A stretch of 64,000 bases of DNA. It comes from Qipengyuania marisflavi (lineage in GTDB: Bacteria; Pseudomonadota; Alphaproteobacteria; Sphingomonadales; Sphingomonadaceae). Every line of letters starts with the position of its first letter. Position 1 is the first letter of the stretch. Shown in pieces: positions 16,297 to 25,078 of this stretch. A model generated the notes under the pieces. The model ran no database searches. It saw only the letters and a list, made by a program, of their open reading frames with translations, and was not told where the DNA came from. The stretch lies in the NCBI RefSeq assembly GCF_005884405.1, contig NZ_VCAO01000002.1:1-64000 (forward strand), written 5' to 3'. The translations under genes and the position numbers were made by a program.

Positions 16297-17658
16297 TTAC
16301 CGCGCTGCGACCCGCACGTCTTTGTTGATTGTGCCGGGCAGTGGGTTGCTGGCCGCATAAGCGATGCAACCGGCGCCTTTGCCTTTGACCATCGAGCACA
16401 TGGCCCGGGCCGAGCTTTTGGCAAAGCCGGTGGCGGCGACACGGTAGTAAATCTTGCCGTTCACGCGCGCCTTGGTGATCTGCTTTTCAGCATTCGCCAG
16501 TTCGGGATAGCGTTTCTGGAACTGCTTCCAGGCTGCCTGTGCATCGGACATCGAGAAGTACGAGCCGAGTTGGACATTGTGATCGCCGCCGACAAATTCG
16601 AAGCCAGCCTGCTTGGCGGCTTCGGTTTCAGGGGCGAAGGCCTGCGCCACGGTCCCGGCTACCCGCGGGGCGACTCGCGCCCGTGATGCGGTGCGCGGAG
16701 CGGGTACTGACTGAACAACTTCCTTCGATACAAAGCGGGTGCCGCTAACCGCAGTGACTGCGGTTAGCTGGGCCAGTCCGGCATCTGCCAGTGCAGCATC
16801 ACCAGCCTCATATTCAGCCGGAGCTTCGCTTTGTGCGGGCAATTCCGCCGCGAAGGCAAAGTCGCTGACCGGCTGAGGCGCGGGATAATCCTGTGCAGCG
16901 CTTTCAGCAGCCAGCTGTTCGACCGCCGGATGGTTGGCCAGCGCCAGCATCGTGGGCTGACCCGGATCCGCGCTGGGCATGACACCCAGCAGGTTCGCGA
17001 CGCGTGTCAGATATTGTTCGGGCCGGATCATGGCCGCCCACTGGGCCAGCCGTGCACCAACCTGATCGGCAGGAACATCCTCAGCGGCCATCAACCGGGC
17101 CGAGCGCCAGTCACCCATCAGGGCATAGGTATAGGCCAGATTCTGGCGGACTTTGGCAGTGTTCTGGCCGCTGCGCAGGGCGTTGCCGAGTACGTGAACA
17201 CCCTGCTGAGGACGTCCGGCCAGCGCAACCGCCAGGCCAAAATCGGCGGAGTCGAGAGAAGTTTCCCAGCGCTCCAGCGTTGCCAGCGCGCCGCTTTGAT
17301 CGCCCAAAGCGGTCTGTGCCAGCGCATAGCTGATGACAGTGCGCGGGGCGGTATCGCCCAGCTCGATGGCTTCGGCAAAGGTGGTCACAGCCGACAGGAA
17401 GCGGCCCGATTCGAGATAGGCATTGGCGAGCAGCGTGCGCGTATAGGCGTCACGCGGCGTGGCCAGAACAGCCGCTTCGGCATGGCTGACAGCCTGCGAG
17501 CTCTTGCCCTTTTCCAGAGCGACCTGGGCCTTGGCAGCAGAATAGGCCGCGCTGGGCGCGACCTTGGCATTGCAACCGGAAAGCATCGTCGATGCCAGCG
17601 CCGTGGTGATGGCGAGCGTGACGAGCCGTGTGTTCTTGGCTTTGGTCTCAGTACTCAT
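16297..17658 (-). CDS. Lipoprotein with TPR-like repeats and C-terminal SPOR domain
   Basis: A 453-residue predicted outer-membrane lipoprotein. The ATG at 17658 is preferred over the longer frame because a strong AGGGGGT ribosome site precedes it. It then opens with a normal export signal ending in the lipobox LSGC (Cys29). Residues about 40-270 look like tetratricopeptide-type helical repeats. The C-terminal 80 residues (starting HNVQLGSYFSMSDAQAAW) are a SPOR domain, which binds peptidoglycan stripped of side peptides at division sites. It is the last gene of a ParA / DNA-binding / SPOR operon, suggesting a role in cell division or polar organisation. Exact function is unknown. Confidence 0.85.
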   Translation of the reverse strand: MSTETKAKNTRLVTLAITTALASTMLSGCNAKVAPSAAYSAAKAQVALEKGKSSQAVSHAEAAVLATPRDAYTRTLLANAYLESGRFLSAVTTFAEAIELGDTAPRTVISYALAQTALGDQSGALATLERWETSLDSADFGLAVALAGRPQQGVHVLGNALRSGQNTAKVRQNLAYTYALMGDWRSARLMAAEDVPADQVGARLAQWAAMIRPEQYLTRVANLLGVMPSADPGQPTMLALANHPAVEQLAAESAAQDYPAPQPVSDFAFAAELPAQSEAPAEYEAGDAALADAGLAQLTAVTAVSGTRFVSKEVVQSVPAPRTASRARVAPRVAGTVAQAFAPETEAAKQAGFEFVGGDHNVQLGSYFSMSDAQAAWKQFQKRYPELANAEKQITKARVNGKIYYRVAATGFAKSSARAMCSMVKGKGAGCIAYAASNPLPGTINKDVRVAAR

Positions 17659-17696
17659 TGGTACCCCCTGGGTGCGATCCATTGGTTCGCTGATTC

Positions 17697-18218
17697 TCAT
17701 TGCGAGTCGCGGTTCACTTGCGCCGCGAGGCTTGCGATTTCGGGCATTTCAGCCAGTAAGTTGTCGAGTGCGTCGGTGACCAGCTGCTGCGCGCTGCAAT
17801 TGCGCACAGTGCAGGCCAGCCGCAGCATCAGATGCCGGTCATGATCAAGGCGCAGTGTAAAGGCGGCGCGCTTGCCCTGACTGGGTGCCGATTTGCGTTC
17901 GACCGGCTTGGCAACTGCCGGCTTTTCAATATGCGCTGCGATCCGGTCGAGCGACTGGCGCACCTGATTGGGTGCGTCTGCCTGCGCGGCCGGTGCATCC
18001 TGATTGGCAGCGGCAGCGGGTTTGATCGAAACAACCTGTGCACTGGACGCAGGGGTTTCTTCACCCATGTCGTTCCAGCCCAAATCTTCGAGATTGGCCG
18101 CGGCTTCTTTGCCGTCGACAGGTCCCGCGATCCCCGATTGCGGGCGCATGGCAGGCTTGGCCCCACCCTTGCGCGCAAGCAAAGTGGACGAAAGCGAAGC
18201 GAAACTGGCGTCAGACAT
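17697..18218 (-). CDS. Hypothetical protein with ribbon-helix-helix-like C-terminus, ParA partner
   Basis: A 173-residue protein. The start at 18218 is chosen because a GGAGGT ribosome site lies a few bases upstream; the open frame extends 36 codons further without support. The N-terminal 100 residues are Ala/Pro-rich and probably disordered. The C-terminal segment from KRAAFTLRLDHDRHLMLRLA to VTDALDNLLAEMP resembles the strand-helix-helix pattern of RHH DNA-binding proteins. It lies 25 bases after the ParA-like gene and 38 before the SPOR lipoprotein gene. A DNA- or protein-adaptor role for the ParA ATPase is inference. Confidence 0.65.
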   Translation of the reverse strand: MSDASFASLSSTLLARKGGAKPAMRPQSGIAGPVDGKEAAANLEDLGWNDMGEETPASSAQVVSIKPAAAANQDAPAAQADAPNQVRQSLDRIAAHIEKPAVAKPVERKSAPSQGKRAAFTLRLDHDRHLMLRLACTVRNCSAQQLVTDALDNLLAEMPEIASLAAQVNRDSQ

Positions 18219-18243
18219 TAAGCGTACCTCCGCCTTCGCGTTC

Positions 18244-18963
18244 TTACTGAGCCACCCGGCGGCCGAAGCCACCAGCGGGGCGATGTGCGACACCCGGATG
18301 CACCGCTTGGGTGTTCGGGGCGGCAAAGACCGTGCGCCGGAAATTCTTCTCCAGCCGGTCTGCGATATATTTCCACAAGGCGGTAACCTCGGCAGCGCTA
18401 CGGCTTTCCGGGTCCACTTCCATCACCGTGCGGCCATCGATCATCGAAGCAGCAAAATCGGTGCGATGGTGCAGGGTGATCGGGGCGACGGTGCCGTGCT
18501 GCGACAGGGCAACGGCGGCTTCCGAGGTGATCTTGGCCTTGGGAGTTGCGGCGTTCACTACGAACACCAGCGGCTTGCCAGCCCGTTCACACAGATCGAC
18601 CGTGGCACCCACAGCGCGCAGATCATGCGGGCTGGGACGGGTCGGGACGACGATCAGTTCAGCGACCGAGATTACCGATTGAATGGCCATCGTGATGGCT
18701 GGAGGGGTGTCGACCACCGCCAGTTTGAAACCTTGCTGGCGCAGGACCGCAAGGTCACTGGCGAGCCGGGCGACAGTGGTTTGGGCAAAGGCGGGATATT
18801 CCGCCTCGCGTTCATTCCACCAATCGGCCAGTGATCCTTGCGGATCGATGTCGATAAGGACGACCGGGCCAGCGCCAGCGCGCTGCGCCTGCACAGCCAA
18901 ATGTCCGGAGAGCGTGGTCTTGCCCGATCCGCCCTTCTGCGATGCCAATGCCAGTACACGCAA
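18244..18963 (-). CDS. ParA/MinD-family ATPase
   Basis: A 239-residue deviant Walker ATPase. It starts almost directly with the signature P-loop KGGSGKTT (residues 10-17), followed by the switch segments DIDPQGSLADWW and VVDTPPA. Such ATPases position DNA, protein clusters or division machinery by dimerising on the nucleoid. No parB or parS-like gene is adjacent. Instead the operon continues with an RHH-like protein and a SPOR lipoprotein, so a role in positioning envelope or division components is more likely than plasmid partition. It is divergent from a second SPOR-domain gene. Confidence 0.9.
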   Translation of the reverse strand: MRVLALASQKGGSGKTTLSGHLAVQAQRAGAGPVVLIDIDPQGSLADWWNEREAEYPAFAQTTVARLASDLAVLRQQGFKLAVVDTPPAITMAIQSVISVAELIVVPTRPSPHDLRAVGATVDLCERAGKPLVFVVNAATPKAKITSEAAVALSQHGTVAPITLHHRTDFAASMIDGRTVMEVDPESRSAAEVTALWKYIADRLEKNFRRTVFAAPNTQAVHPGVAHRPAGGFGRRVAQ

Positions 18964-19178
18964 GGCTAGGTCCCCCTGATTACGCCTGTGTTCAAATTCG
19001 TTGCCGCTGGTTGTCTGCGGCGGTCTCGATGCTGGAAATCGCAGACTACCCCTAATTTTGGGTTAACCTGCTGGCATTTTGCCCGAAATGGTTTGGCAAC
19101 ATTTTGCTAAGCGACGATTTACTATAGTGTATGCGTGAAACCGGCCCTCCCGCAGGGCAGCGCATCAAGGGGCAAGTT

Positions 19179-20243
19179 ATGGCTGGACAGGCAAACCGCA
19201 TCGGACTTTTGCTTTTGGGGGCCGCATTTTTTTCTGCGAGCGCGCCAGCTGCCGCCGATGTCGAGGCCGGCGTCAATGCCTGGACCAGCGGCGATTATGC
19301 AGCGGCGGTGCGCGAATGGGCAACGCCTGCCGCGCAGGGTGACCCCGATGCCCAGTTCAATATGGCGCAGGCCTATCGGTTGGGGCGCGGGGTCGAAGCC
19401 GATCCCCGCCAGGCCGAGGCATTGTATGCCAAAGCCGCCGCGCAGGGCCATATCAAGGCAGCTGACAATTACGGCCTGCTGCTGTTCCAGAACGGCGAAC
19501 GCGAACGGGCCATCCCCTATATCGAAGGGGCGGCAAGCCGCGGCGATCCGCGCGCGCAGTATATTTTGGGGATCGCCCATTTTAACGGCGATCTGGCCGC
19601 CAAGGACTGGCCGCGCGCCTATGCCTTGCTGACCCTCGCCAATGGGGCAGGGCTGCCGCAGGCGCGCGCTGCGCTGACACAGATGGACGAATATATCCCG
19701 CTGTCAGAGCGCCAGTCTGCACAAACGCTGGCTGCGGCGCTGAAAGCCGAGGCTGAGGCGAGTCGTGCACGCGATCTGGCCGCAGTTGATCTGGCACTGG
19801 CTGGAGATGCTCCGGCCGGGCCGGTGGTCACTGCCACAGCACCACCGCCGGTGGCTCCACGCGTCGCCGGTACAGCAAGCGCCGGGGCCGATTATACGCT
19901 GCCTGCTGCAAATGACGGCGAGGTGCTGGCGCGCGAAGTCGTGGTGGCATCTGCGATCCCTGCGCACAAACCCGCTCCGGCTACGACTGTAGCAGCGGCC
20001 CGCGTATCCGCTCATGGCGGGCCGTGGAAAGTCCAGCTGGGTGCCTTTGGCGTCGCGGGCAATGCCGACCGCCTGTGGGACAAGTTATCCACGCGGCGCG
20101 AGTTGGCGGGGCGGGCAAAACTCAAGACGCCCGCAGGCCGCCTGACCAAGCTACTGGCCGGAGGATATGCGACCCGCGCTGAGGCGGACGCCGCCTGTGC
20201 TTCGCTCAAGGCCAGCGGCCAGGCTTGCCTCGTCACCCGGTGA
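19179..20243 (+). CDS. Sel1-repeat protein with C-terminal SPOR domain
   Basis: A 354-residue exported protein. The ATG at 19179 has an AAGGGG ribosome site and gives a clean signal peptide ending SAPAAA; the longer frame from 19131 lacks this. Sel1-like repeats (GDPDAQFNMAQAYRLGRGVE and following copies) span about residues 45-180. A Pro/Ala/Val-rich linker follows. The last 75 residues (GPWKVQLGAFGVAGNADRLW onward) are a SPOR domain. It is divergent from the ParA operon, which also ends in a SPOR protein, so the two sets may act together at the septum or pole. Confidence 0.82.
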   Translation: MAGQANRIGLLLLGAAFFSASAPAAADVEAGVNAWTSGDYAAAVREWATPAAQGDPDAQFNMAQAYRLGRGVEADPRQAEALYAKAAAQGHIKAADNYGLLLFQNGERERAIPYIEGAASRGDPRAQYILGIAHFNGDLAAKDWPRAYALLTLANGAGLPQARAALTQMDEYIPLSERQSAQTLAAALKAEAEASRARDLAAVDLALAGDAPAGPVVTATAPPPVAPRVAGTASAGADYTLPAANDGEVLAREVVVASAIPAHKPAPATTVAAARVSAHGGPWKVQLGAFGVAGNADRLWDKLSTRRELAGRAKLKTPAGRLTKLLAGGYATRAEADAACASLKASGQACLVTR

Positions 20244-20302
20244 GGTCTTTCCCCATGCAACCGGGCTGCTAAGGCGGCGCGCTGAGCGATAGGGGTTAGC
20301 CA

Positions 20303-21589
20303 TTGAGCGAATCGGAAAGCGCCACTGCCCCGCAACCGCTGGGCGGCGATGCTGCATCACGGATCGAAAGTCTGGATTTCATTCGCGGCATCGCGGTGAT
20401 GGGAATTCTGGTCGCCAACATTATCGTGTTCGGTCAGCCGCATAGCGCCGGGTTTTATCCCGGTGCCTTCATTTCTGACCCCGGGACAGGCGCGGATGCC
20501 ATGTGGGCGGCCCAGCTGGTGTTGGTGGATGGCAAGATGCGCGGGCTGTTCACTCTGCTGTTCGGGGCCGGGCTGCTATTGTTTATGGATAAAGCGTGGG
20601 CGCGGGGTGCCACGCGGTGGCTGCAAGTGCGGCGGCTGGCCTGGCTCGGCCTGTTTGGCGCGCTGCATTATTTCCTGCTGTGGCGCGGGGATATCCTATT
20701 TCTTTATGCGGTTGCCGGATTGGTGGCATTGCTGGTCGCAGCGCTCTCGCGGCACAAATTGCTGGTGCTCGGCGCGCTGGGTTATGTTGTTGGCGGGCTG
20801 CTGGATGCGGGCAGCTCGATCCCGTTCGCATTTGTTGCCGACACAGATATGGGTGACCGCCCGATCTATGCGCAGTTGGCCGCCGATCTGGATGCCAGCA
20901 AGGCCGCCGATTTTGCCGATGGGATGCTGGAAACCGCGCTCATCACGCAGGGGCGCTATGGCGAGTGGGTGGCGCATAACGTGTCCGAACATGCCAGCTC
21001 CTTCGCATATCAATTGCAGGATTTCTGGATCGAAACGCTGCCGCTGATGCTGCTGGGCATGGCACTATATCGCTATGGCCTGTTTAGCGGGGGCTTGGCA
21101 GCCGGACGCCAGCGCCTGTTCGGGTGGATTCTCCTCGCGGCAGGCACCGCTCTGTCCGTTCCGGTTGCGGTGTACACGCTGGCAGGGGGGCTGACCTATT
21201 ACGGCACGCTGGCGGCGCTCACCGGCTGGCTGGTGGTGCCGCAATTGTTAAGCACTTTGGGGCTGGCCGCGCTGCTAGGCCTGTGGGGAATGCACGCAAA
21301 TGGCTGGCTGGCCGAGCGGATCAAGGCGGCAGGCCGAGCTGCGTTCAGCAATTACCTTGGCACATCGGCGGTAATGATGATCGTGTTTCACGGCTGGGCA
21401 GGGGGATTGTTTGGCCAGCTATCACGCGGGGAGCTGTATCTGGTGGCCGCGGCCACCTGCGCGCTGATGCTGCTGTGGTCGAAGCTGTGGCTGGACAGAT
21501 TTCGCTATGGTCCGCTGGAATGGCTGTGGCGTTGTCTGACCTATGGCTGCCGCTTCCCGCTGCGCAAATCCCGGCCAGCAAGCGCCTAA
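20303..21589 (+). CDS. DUF418-family membrane protein (YeiB-like)
   Basis: A 428-residue multi-pass inner-membrane protein. The opening RIESLDFIRGIAVMGILVAN is the characteristic N-terminal signature of the YeiB/DUF418 family, and about ten hydrophobic segments follow. The conserved late segment AAGRAAFSNYLGTSAVMMI is the DUF418 core. Translation starts at a TTG with AGGGG upstream. Family members are thought to be transporters or acyl-transfer-related, but no function is established. The 3' end overlaps the convergent DUF2721 gene by 4 bases. Confidence 0.85.
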   Translation: MSESESATAPQPLGGDAASRIESLDFIRGIAVMGILVANIIVFGQPHSAGFYPGAFISDPGTGADAMWAAQLVLVDGKMRGLFTLLFGAGLLLFMDKAWARGATRWLQVRRLAWLGLFGALHYFLLWRGDILFLYAVAGLVALLVAALSRHKLLVLGALGYVVGGLLDAGSSIPFAFVADTDMGDRPIYAQLAADLDASKAADFADGMLETALITQGRYGEWVAHNVSEHASSFAYQLQDFWIETLPLMLLGMALYRYGLFSGGLAAGRQRLFGWILLAAGTALSVPVAVYTLAGGLTYYGTLAALTGWLVVPQLLSTLGLAALLGLWGMHANGWLAERIKAAGRAAFSNYLGTSAVMMIVFHGWAGGLFGQLSRGELYLVAAATCALMLLWSKLWLDRFRYGPLEWLWRCLTYGCRFPLRKSRPASA

Positions 21590-22083
21590 GCACCCTCGCG
21601 ATGGCGCATCCGTTCGCGGTTGCGGTGTGCGGCGGTGCGGGTTTCCAGCAGGAAGAACGTCAGCCCGATGAACAGCAGCGACATCGTTGCGATCCACGCC
21701 AGCGCCACTAGCGTGCCCAGCGGGGTGTAAACAAACGCGCTCACAAACAGCAGCACGATTACCACGCTGATGGTCAGCGCCGCCGCTGTGCTGAACATGA
21801 CCGAACGCTGCGCATAGATGCGCCGCTGTTCCAGCGCGGGCAGTTCCTCGACTTGTTTGCCTGCCGACCCGTCAGCATCGGCCTGCATGATCCGTTCGAT
21901 CTTGTTCGCCACCCAGATCAGCCGGTTGGTCATCACATTCATGATCGCACCGATCCCGGCGAGTAGGAAGGCGGGTGCCATGCTCAATTGCACAACATGC
22001 TGCACGCGTGAGGTGGAGGACGTGCGTTCGAGCAGATCGCTCGCCATCGCTCCGGTCAGGACAAGCAGGTCCATCGCGGTCAC
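21586..22083 (-). CDS. DUF2721-family membrane protein
   Basis: A 165-residue membrane protein. It has a hydrophobic segment near residues 33-52 and two more near 98-145, and the SMAPAFLLAGIGAIMNVMTNRL stretch typical of DUF2721 (split here by a few family-variable positions). The GTG start overlaps the der stop codon (GTGA); an ATG three codons later is an alternative. It is therefore co-translated with der. No function is known for the family. Confidence 0.8.
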   Translation of the reverse strand: MTAMDLLVLTGAMASDLLERTSSTSRVQHVVQLSMAPAFLLAGIGAIMNVMTNRLIWVANKIERIMQADADGSAGKQVEELPALEQRRIYAQRSVMFSTAAALTISVVIVLLFVSAFVYTPLGTLVALAWIATMSLLFIGLTFFLLETRTAAHRNRERMRHREGA

Positions 22084-23489
22084 TTCTTGGAATAAGGGTT
22101 TTTCGGGCTTTTCAGCACGACACGCACCGGGACCGCGTCAAAGCCCAGCTTGGCCCTGATGCCATTGACCAGATAGCGTTCGTAACTGGTGGGCAGCAGT
22201 TCCAGACGCGTTCCGAACACCACGAAGCGCGGCGGGCGGGTGCTGGCCTGCGTAATATAGCGCAGCTTGATGCGCCTGCCCTTGGGCGCGGGCGGTGGAT
22301 TAGCCTCCAGCGCATCGTCGAACCAGCGGTTGAGCGCAGCGGTGGAGACACGCTTGGACCAAGCTTCACGCAGTTCGAATGCCGCGCCCAGCATCTGGTC
22401 GAGGCCCTTGCCGGTCTTGGCGCTAACCGCGAACAGCGGCACACCGCGCACCTGCGCCAGACCATCTTCCAGAGCGGCCCGCACGCCGTTGAACAGCGAG
22501 CTGGCTTCTTGCGCAATGTCCCATTTGTTGATGGCAATCATCAGCGCGCGGCCTTCTTCGAGCACCATGCTGGCGATCTTGAGGTCCTGATGCTCCAGCC
22601 CGCGGGTGGCATCGAGCAACAGCACCACGACCTCGGCAAAATCCACCGCGCGGCGGGCGTCCTGAACGCTCATGATTTCGAGCTTTTCGACGACATTGGC
22701 GCGTTTGCGCATTCCGGCGGTGTCGATCAGGCGGATTTCACGCGCTTCACCGCTGGACGGATCGGTCCATTCCCAATCGACCGCAATCGAATCGCGTGTG
22801 ATCCCGGCTTCGGGGCCCGTCAGCAGGCGATCTTCGCCCAGCATTCGGTTGATCAGCGTGGACTTGCCCGCATTGGGACGTCCGACGATGGCGAGCTTGA
22901 GCGGACCCAGCGGCGCATCTTCGCCAGCCTCCTCGGCCAGCTCGATCGCTTCATCGCGGGCTTCGGATTTTGCGCCGATGATCGGCCACAGATGTTCAAA
23001 CAGATCGGCGACGCCTTCGCCATGCTCCGCTGACAGCGCGACAGGTTCGCCAAAGCCCAGTTTGAAGCTTTCGAAAATTCCCGGATCGCCAAATTTGCCT
23101 TCGGCTTTGTTCGCCACCAGCACCACGGGAATGTCTTGCGCCCGCAGCCAGCGCGAGATTTCCTCGTCCAGCGGGGTCACGCCGGCGCGCGAATCGAACA
23201 CCAGCAGCGCCGCATCGGCGCCTTCGATGCTGACCTCGGTCTGCTGGCGCATCCGGCCGGGCAGGCTTTCGGGATCGTCATCTTCCCACCCGGCGGTGTC
23301 GACGATGGTAAATTCCATCCCGGCGATCTCGGCCTCGCCAAAGCGGCGGTCGCGCGTCACGCCGGGCTGATCATCGACCAGGGCCAGCCGTTTGCCAACC
23401 AGCCGGTTGAACAGCGTCGACTTGCCGACGTTGGGCCGTCCGATGATAATGACGGTGGGCTTTTCAGGGTGTTTTTCTGGTGCGGACAT
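22080..23489 (-). CDS. der: GTPase Der (EngA), ribosome assembly
   Basis: A 469-residue GTPase needed for 50S subunit maturation. Two tandem G domains are visible, each with its own P-loop: GRPNVGKST at residues 17-25 and GRPNAGKST later. DTAGW, NKAE, DTAGM and NKWD motifs follow in order, and a C-terminal KH-like domain ends the protein. The ATG at 23489 is chosen because it begins just before the first G domain; the frame continues 58 codons upstream without similarity. It is followed by the overlapping DUF2721 gene. Confidence 0.96.
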   Translation of the reverse strand: MSAPEKHPEKPTVIIIGRPNVGKSTLFNRLVGKRLALVDDQPGVTRDRRFGEAEIAGMEFTIVDTAGWEDDDPESLPGRMRQQTEVSIEGADAALLVFDSRAGVTPLDEEISRWLRAQDIPVVLVANKAEGKFGDPGIFESFKLGFGEPVALSAEHGEGVADLFEHLWPIIGAKSEARDEAIELAEEAGEDAPLGPLKLAIVGRPNAGKSTLINRMLGEDRLLTGPEAGITRDSIAVDWEWTDPSSGEAREIRLIDTAGMRKRANVVEKLEIMSVQDARRAVDFAEVVVLLLDATRGLEHQDLKIASMVLEEGRALMIAINKWDIAQEASSLFNGVRAALEDGLAQVRGVPLFAVSAKTGKGLDQMLGAAFELREAWSKRVSTAALNRWFDDALEANPPPAPKGRRIKLRYITQASTRPPRFVVFGTRLELLPTSYERYLVNGIRAKLGFDAVPVRVVLKSPKNPYSKK

Positions 23490-23604
23490 GATGGCGCGCC
23501 AAGTGGCCCCTTGCCGCGTGCTTTGCAAGCAATCGCGCCGCCCGTGGTTAATTCGCATTAACCGTGTGCGGAAGGCCGGCAGCAAGGTTAACGGCCTAAC
23601 CAGC

Positions 23605-24243
23605 ATGGCCATGAAGGTTAGCTCAACAGCATTCGCCCTGGTCTGCGCCAGCTTCGCCATCACTCCGGCAGCCGCCGAAGATGTGCGCGATTTCAGCGGG
23701 AGCCGCGAATTGCGCGGCGCCAGTGATGGCCGTGAACTGGCCCCTTATCTGCAATGCGTTCCCTATGCCCGCACTGTGTCGGGGGTTGAAATATATGGCG
23801 ATGCGCGCAGTTGGTGGGATCAGGCGCAGGGACGCTATGCAACAGGCAAGCGCCCGCGTGTCGGCGCGGTCATGACGTTCCGCCCGCACCGCAATATGCA
23901 ATTGGGCCACGTCGCAGCAGTCAGCCGCGTGGTCGATTCGCGCCGCGTCCTGCTTGATCACGCCAATTGGTCTCCTATCGACGGACGGCGCGGGCAAGTC
24001 GAAAAGGATGTGCTGGCGATTGATGTGTCGCCGGATAATGACTGGAGCCAAGTGCGCGTCTGGTACGCGCCGCTGGATGCAGTCGGGAACACCGCCTGGC
24101 CGGTCGAGGGCTTTATCTACCCGGACACGGCCCGCAAATCGCGCCGCGTCCATGTGGCTCGGGCCGCCACGCCGCCTGCCAATGCTCCGGCGCGCGAGAA
24201 AAGCTCCAAACGCTTCCTCGCCGCCTTTGCAGATATCAAATAA
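23605..24243 (+). CDS. Secreted CHAP-domain (NlpC/P60-like) protein
   Basis: A 212-residue exported protein. A signal peptide (MAMKVSSTAFALVCASFAIT then PAAAED) precedes a CHAP domain. The likely nucleophile is the Cys in LQCVPYAR, and the His of LGHVAAVS is the expected partner, with DHANW further on. CHAP enzymes usually cut peptidoglycan peptides, so a cell-wall amidase or endopeptidase role is likely. The basic tail after residue 180 looks disordered. ATGs at 23605 and 23611 are both possible. It is convergent with DUF3297, with stop codons adjacent. Confidence 0.8.
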   Translation: MAMKVSSTAFALVCASFAITPAAAEDVRDFSGSRELRGASDGRELAPYLQCVPYARTVSGVEIYGDARSWWDQAQGRYATGKRPRVGAVMTFRPHRNMQLGHVAAVSRVVDSRRVLLDHANWSPIDGRRGQVEKDVLAIDVSPDNDWSQVRVWYAPLDAVGNTAWPVEGFIYPDTARKSRRVHVARAATPPANAPAREKSSKRFLAAFADIK

Positions 24244-24528
24244 TCAGTCGGCCTTGGCGACCGGGGCATCCTCACCCAGATCTTCGAACCATGCCTCGAC
24301 AGGACCGTTCAGCTTGAGTGTCAGCGGATTGCCGTGGCGATCCATCGTCTTGCCTGCCTGAACCCGCACCCAGCCTTCGGAAATGCAATATTCCTCGATA
24401 TCGGTGCGCTGACGCCCCTTGAAGCGGATGCCCACGCCGCGTCGCAGAATCTCGACATCGAACTGCGAATTCTTCGGATTGACCGAAAGGTGATCGGGCG
24501 GGGTGTCGGGTTTGGTCTCTTCAGTCAT
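24244..24528 (-). CDS. DUF3297-family protein
   Basis: A 94-residue soluble protein matching the DUF3297 pattern common in Proteobacteria: DHLSVNPKNSQFDVEILRRG, then GIRFKGRQRTDIEEYC and the GNPLTLKLNGPVEAW end. The internal ATG at 24528 is preferred because the family begins near that point. Function is unknown. Confidence 0.8.
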   Translation of the reverse strand: MTEETKPDTPPDHLSVNPKNSQFDVEILRRGVGIRFKGRQRTDIEEYCISEGWVRVQAGKTMDRHGNPLTLKLNGPVEAWFEDLGEDAPVAKAD

Positions 24529-24581
24529 GGAGCGCCCACTAGTTTGCGTTGCGCGCGCTCGCAAGCCCGATCAGCCGCAAA

Positions 24582-24761
24582 TTAAACCATCGGCGGCGGG
24601 GTTTCATCCGGAGTGTGTCCCGGATCGTCATAATCGGGCTGCACCGGCTCAATCTCGTCAGGTTCGTGCATGGGCGCTTCACCTGGGCTGGTCTGCGGCG
24701 GCATTTCCTGCGGAGCGTCGGGATTGATCGTATCGGGCTGGGGGTCGGGCTGGGTGGCCAT
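24582..24761 (-). CDS. Small acidic proline-rich protein, 59 residues
   Basis: A short frame with an ATG at 24761 and an AAGGAA ribosome site 8 bases upstream, ending in TAA. It is dominated by Pro, Asp and Glu (MATQPDPQPDTINPDAPQE at the start, DETPPPMV at the end) and lacks hydrophobic segments, so it is probably disordered and cytoplasmic. A TATAAT hexamer lies upstream on the same strand at 24797-24802. Codon third positions look like those of neighbouring genes. I recall no named family. Confidence 0.6.
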   Translation of the reverse strand: MATQPDPQPDTINPDAPQEMPPQTSPGEAPMHEPDEIEPVQPDYDDPGHTPDETPPPMV

Positions 24762-24927
24762 TGGGCAGGTTCCTTCATGCGGGAGGAGATATAATTATAG
24801 CAACGCTGCGGACCTTATGTGCGTTCCTGTGGACACGCGCGCGCTTGCGCTCTGGCCCGCAGCCGACTAGAGGCGCACGCCTATACGCGTGGTGGACAAC
24901 GCCAACGCGCAAAATTCGTTCGGGCTA

Positions 24928-25012
24928 GCGGGCGTGGCGGAATTGGTAGACGCGCTGGTTTTAGGTACCAGTATCGTAAGATGTGGGGGTTCGAGTCCCT
25001 TCGCCCGCACCA
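24928..25012 (+). tRNA. tRNA-Leu (anticodon TAG)
   Basis: The 85-base sequence folds as a class II tRNA with a long variable arm. The acceptor is GCGGGCG/CGCCCGC, the D arm carries AATTGGTAGACGC, and the anticodon stem CTGGT/ACCAG encloses TTTAGGT, giving anticodon TAG (Leu, CUA/CUN). The T arm contains GGTTCGAGTCC and the 3' CCA is encoded. It lies 66 bases upstream of the trigger factor gene. Confidence 0.97.
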
Positions 25013-25078
25013 GTTTTCGCCGCCGCGTGGGCCTCTCGCGCCATTGTACTAGATATGGAAAGTCACGAGTTTCATCCC

